Source: Deltaproteobacteria bacterium
GTDB taxonomy: Bacteria; Desulfobacterota; Desulfofervidia; Desulfofervidales; DG-60
Direction: 5' to 3'
NCBI GenBank assembly: GCA_021163945.1
Contig: JAGGTC010000073.1
Coordinates: forward strand, 1-5,790
DNA: 5,790 nucleotides
Part shown: positions 5,544 to 5,790 of the stretch, one piece after another
Position numbering within the stretch: position 1 is the first letter of the stretch
How the letters are laid out: every line of letters starts with the position of its first letter
Translations under genes and position numbers: made by a program
The notes under the pieces: model-generated
Seen by the model: the letters and a program-made list of their open reading frames with translations, nothing else
What the model was told of the DNA's origin: nothing
Databases searched by the model: none

Positions 5544-5726
5544 ATGAGTGAAAAAAGGACGTGGTGGACGGAAAAAGGGAAGACCGATAAATTTGGAAAA
5601 CAAGTATACATAGGTACATGTCTAAAGACAGGTGAAAGCATATCATCATCAGAATCTTATCCTACACCAACTTGTGGACATCCAGAGTGCAAGAAAAAAA
5701 CCTCGGACAAAGTAGAGTGGAAATGA
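5544..5726 (+). CDS. Small hypothetical cassette protein with C-x4-C, 60 aa
   Basis: I do not recognise this protein. It starts MSEKRTWWTEKGKTDKFGK, with adjacent tryptophans W7-W8. C26 occurs in GTCLKTG and C44-GHPE-C49 near the C-terminus, followed by a Lys-rich tail. C26, C44, H46 and C49 could form a small zinc site, but the spacing matches no finger I can name. ATG 5544 is preceded by AAAGGTG (5532-5538) at suitable distance; GTG at 5535 would add three residues but overlaps that ribosome binding site. It is the second gene of a two-gene cassette, 17 nt after its partner, and ends about 50 nt before the recombination-site end at 5777. Strongly hydrophilic, probably cytoplasmic. Confidence 0.62.
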   Translation: MSEKRTWWTEKGKTDKFGKQVYIGTCLKTGESISSSESYPTPTCGHPECKKKTSDKVEWK

Positions 5727-5776
5727 CCGATTCATCGTCGCCCGCAACTCTCCGCTCCGCTACGGTGCTATCGCAC

Positions 5777-5790
5777 TCGGACAACAAGCA
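5777..5790 (+). repeat. Left end of attC-like site C, cut by window edge
   Basis: TCGGACAAC (5777-5785) is the exact reverse complement of the cassette start at 5270-5278 and ends in AAC as required. A small hairpin, GTGC (5765-5768) and GCAC (5773-5776), immediately precedes it. The remainder lies outside the window. Confidence 0.55.

Larger units (their letters stand above)
5271..5790 (+). mobile_element. Putative integron gene cassette with two small genes, 3' end beyond window
   Basis: The cassette starts with GTTGTCCGA (5270-5278). The exact reverse complement TCGGACAAC stands at 5777-5785, where the left end of its attC should be. A second inverted match lies inside these ends: TTGCGGGCAACG (5281-5292) and CGTCGCCCGCAA (5736-5747), 11 of 12 bases. 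The rest of the attC is cut off by the window edge. Two short genes with good ribosome binding sites fill the cassette. Confidence 0.62.

Noticed and set aside
5305..5649. 114-codon minus strand open frame
   Set aside because: It is antisense to two short genes with strong ribosome binding sites, and shows no family resemblance. The other minus strand frames in the window are likewise shadows.
1..5790. CRISPR arrays, tRNA or rRNA genes, and transposase or insertion sequence ends
   Set aside because: No regularly spaced repeats, cloverleaf-like segments or transposase-like frames were seen.

Overview
The window carries two unrelated blocks, all coding on the + strand, from what looks like an AT-leaning Gram-negative anaerobe with very cytochrome-rich respiration. 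Exported multiheme c-type cytochromes, AGG/AGA-rich arginine codons and cytochromes of a type seen in metal reducers and syntrophic sulfate reducers point towards Desulfobacterota, Thermodesulfobacteriota or Nitrospirota. That placement is an inference; no marker gene is present.

Block 1 (1-3926) is an extracellular electron transfer locus. It starts with the 3' part of a multiheme cytochrome of the doubled-CXXCH type (nine heme motifs visible). An exported NHL beta-propeller protein follows, then two tandem paralogous secreted cytochromes of about 380 and 372 residues. These two look like the filament-forming OmcS/OmcE-type cytochromes: dispersed CXXCH motifs, many distal histidines and few other cysteines. 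Each also has one non-canonical motif (CX5CH in the first, CX3CH in the second) in the same region. A near-consensus sigma-70 promoter with an extended -10 begins directly after the NHL stop codon, so the two secreted cytochromes can be expressed apart from the upstream genes. A 14-bp perfect hairpin follows the last cytochrome.

Block 2 (about 4040-5790) looks like part of an integron-type gene cassette array with no integrase in view. A promoter-like element precedes a retropepsin-like aspartic protease gene, then a PD-(D/E)XK nuclease-like gene, then two tiny unrecognised genes (59 and 60 codons). GC-rich imperfect palindromes with GTT/AAC ends separate them. The strongest evidence is cassette-end complementarity. 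The nuclease cassette begins GTTAAGTGAC (4610-4619) and its 3' recombination site begins with the exact reverse complement (5188-5197). The next cassette begins GTTGTCCGA (5270-5278) and its exact reverse complement appears at 5777-5785. This is the arrangement expected of cassettes that excise as circles at attC sites.

The two blocks are probably functionally independent: a respiratory locus abutting an accessory array. The boundary lies somewhere in 3964-4149, and the 5' end of the first cassette could not be found.
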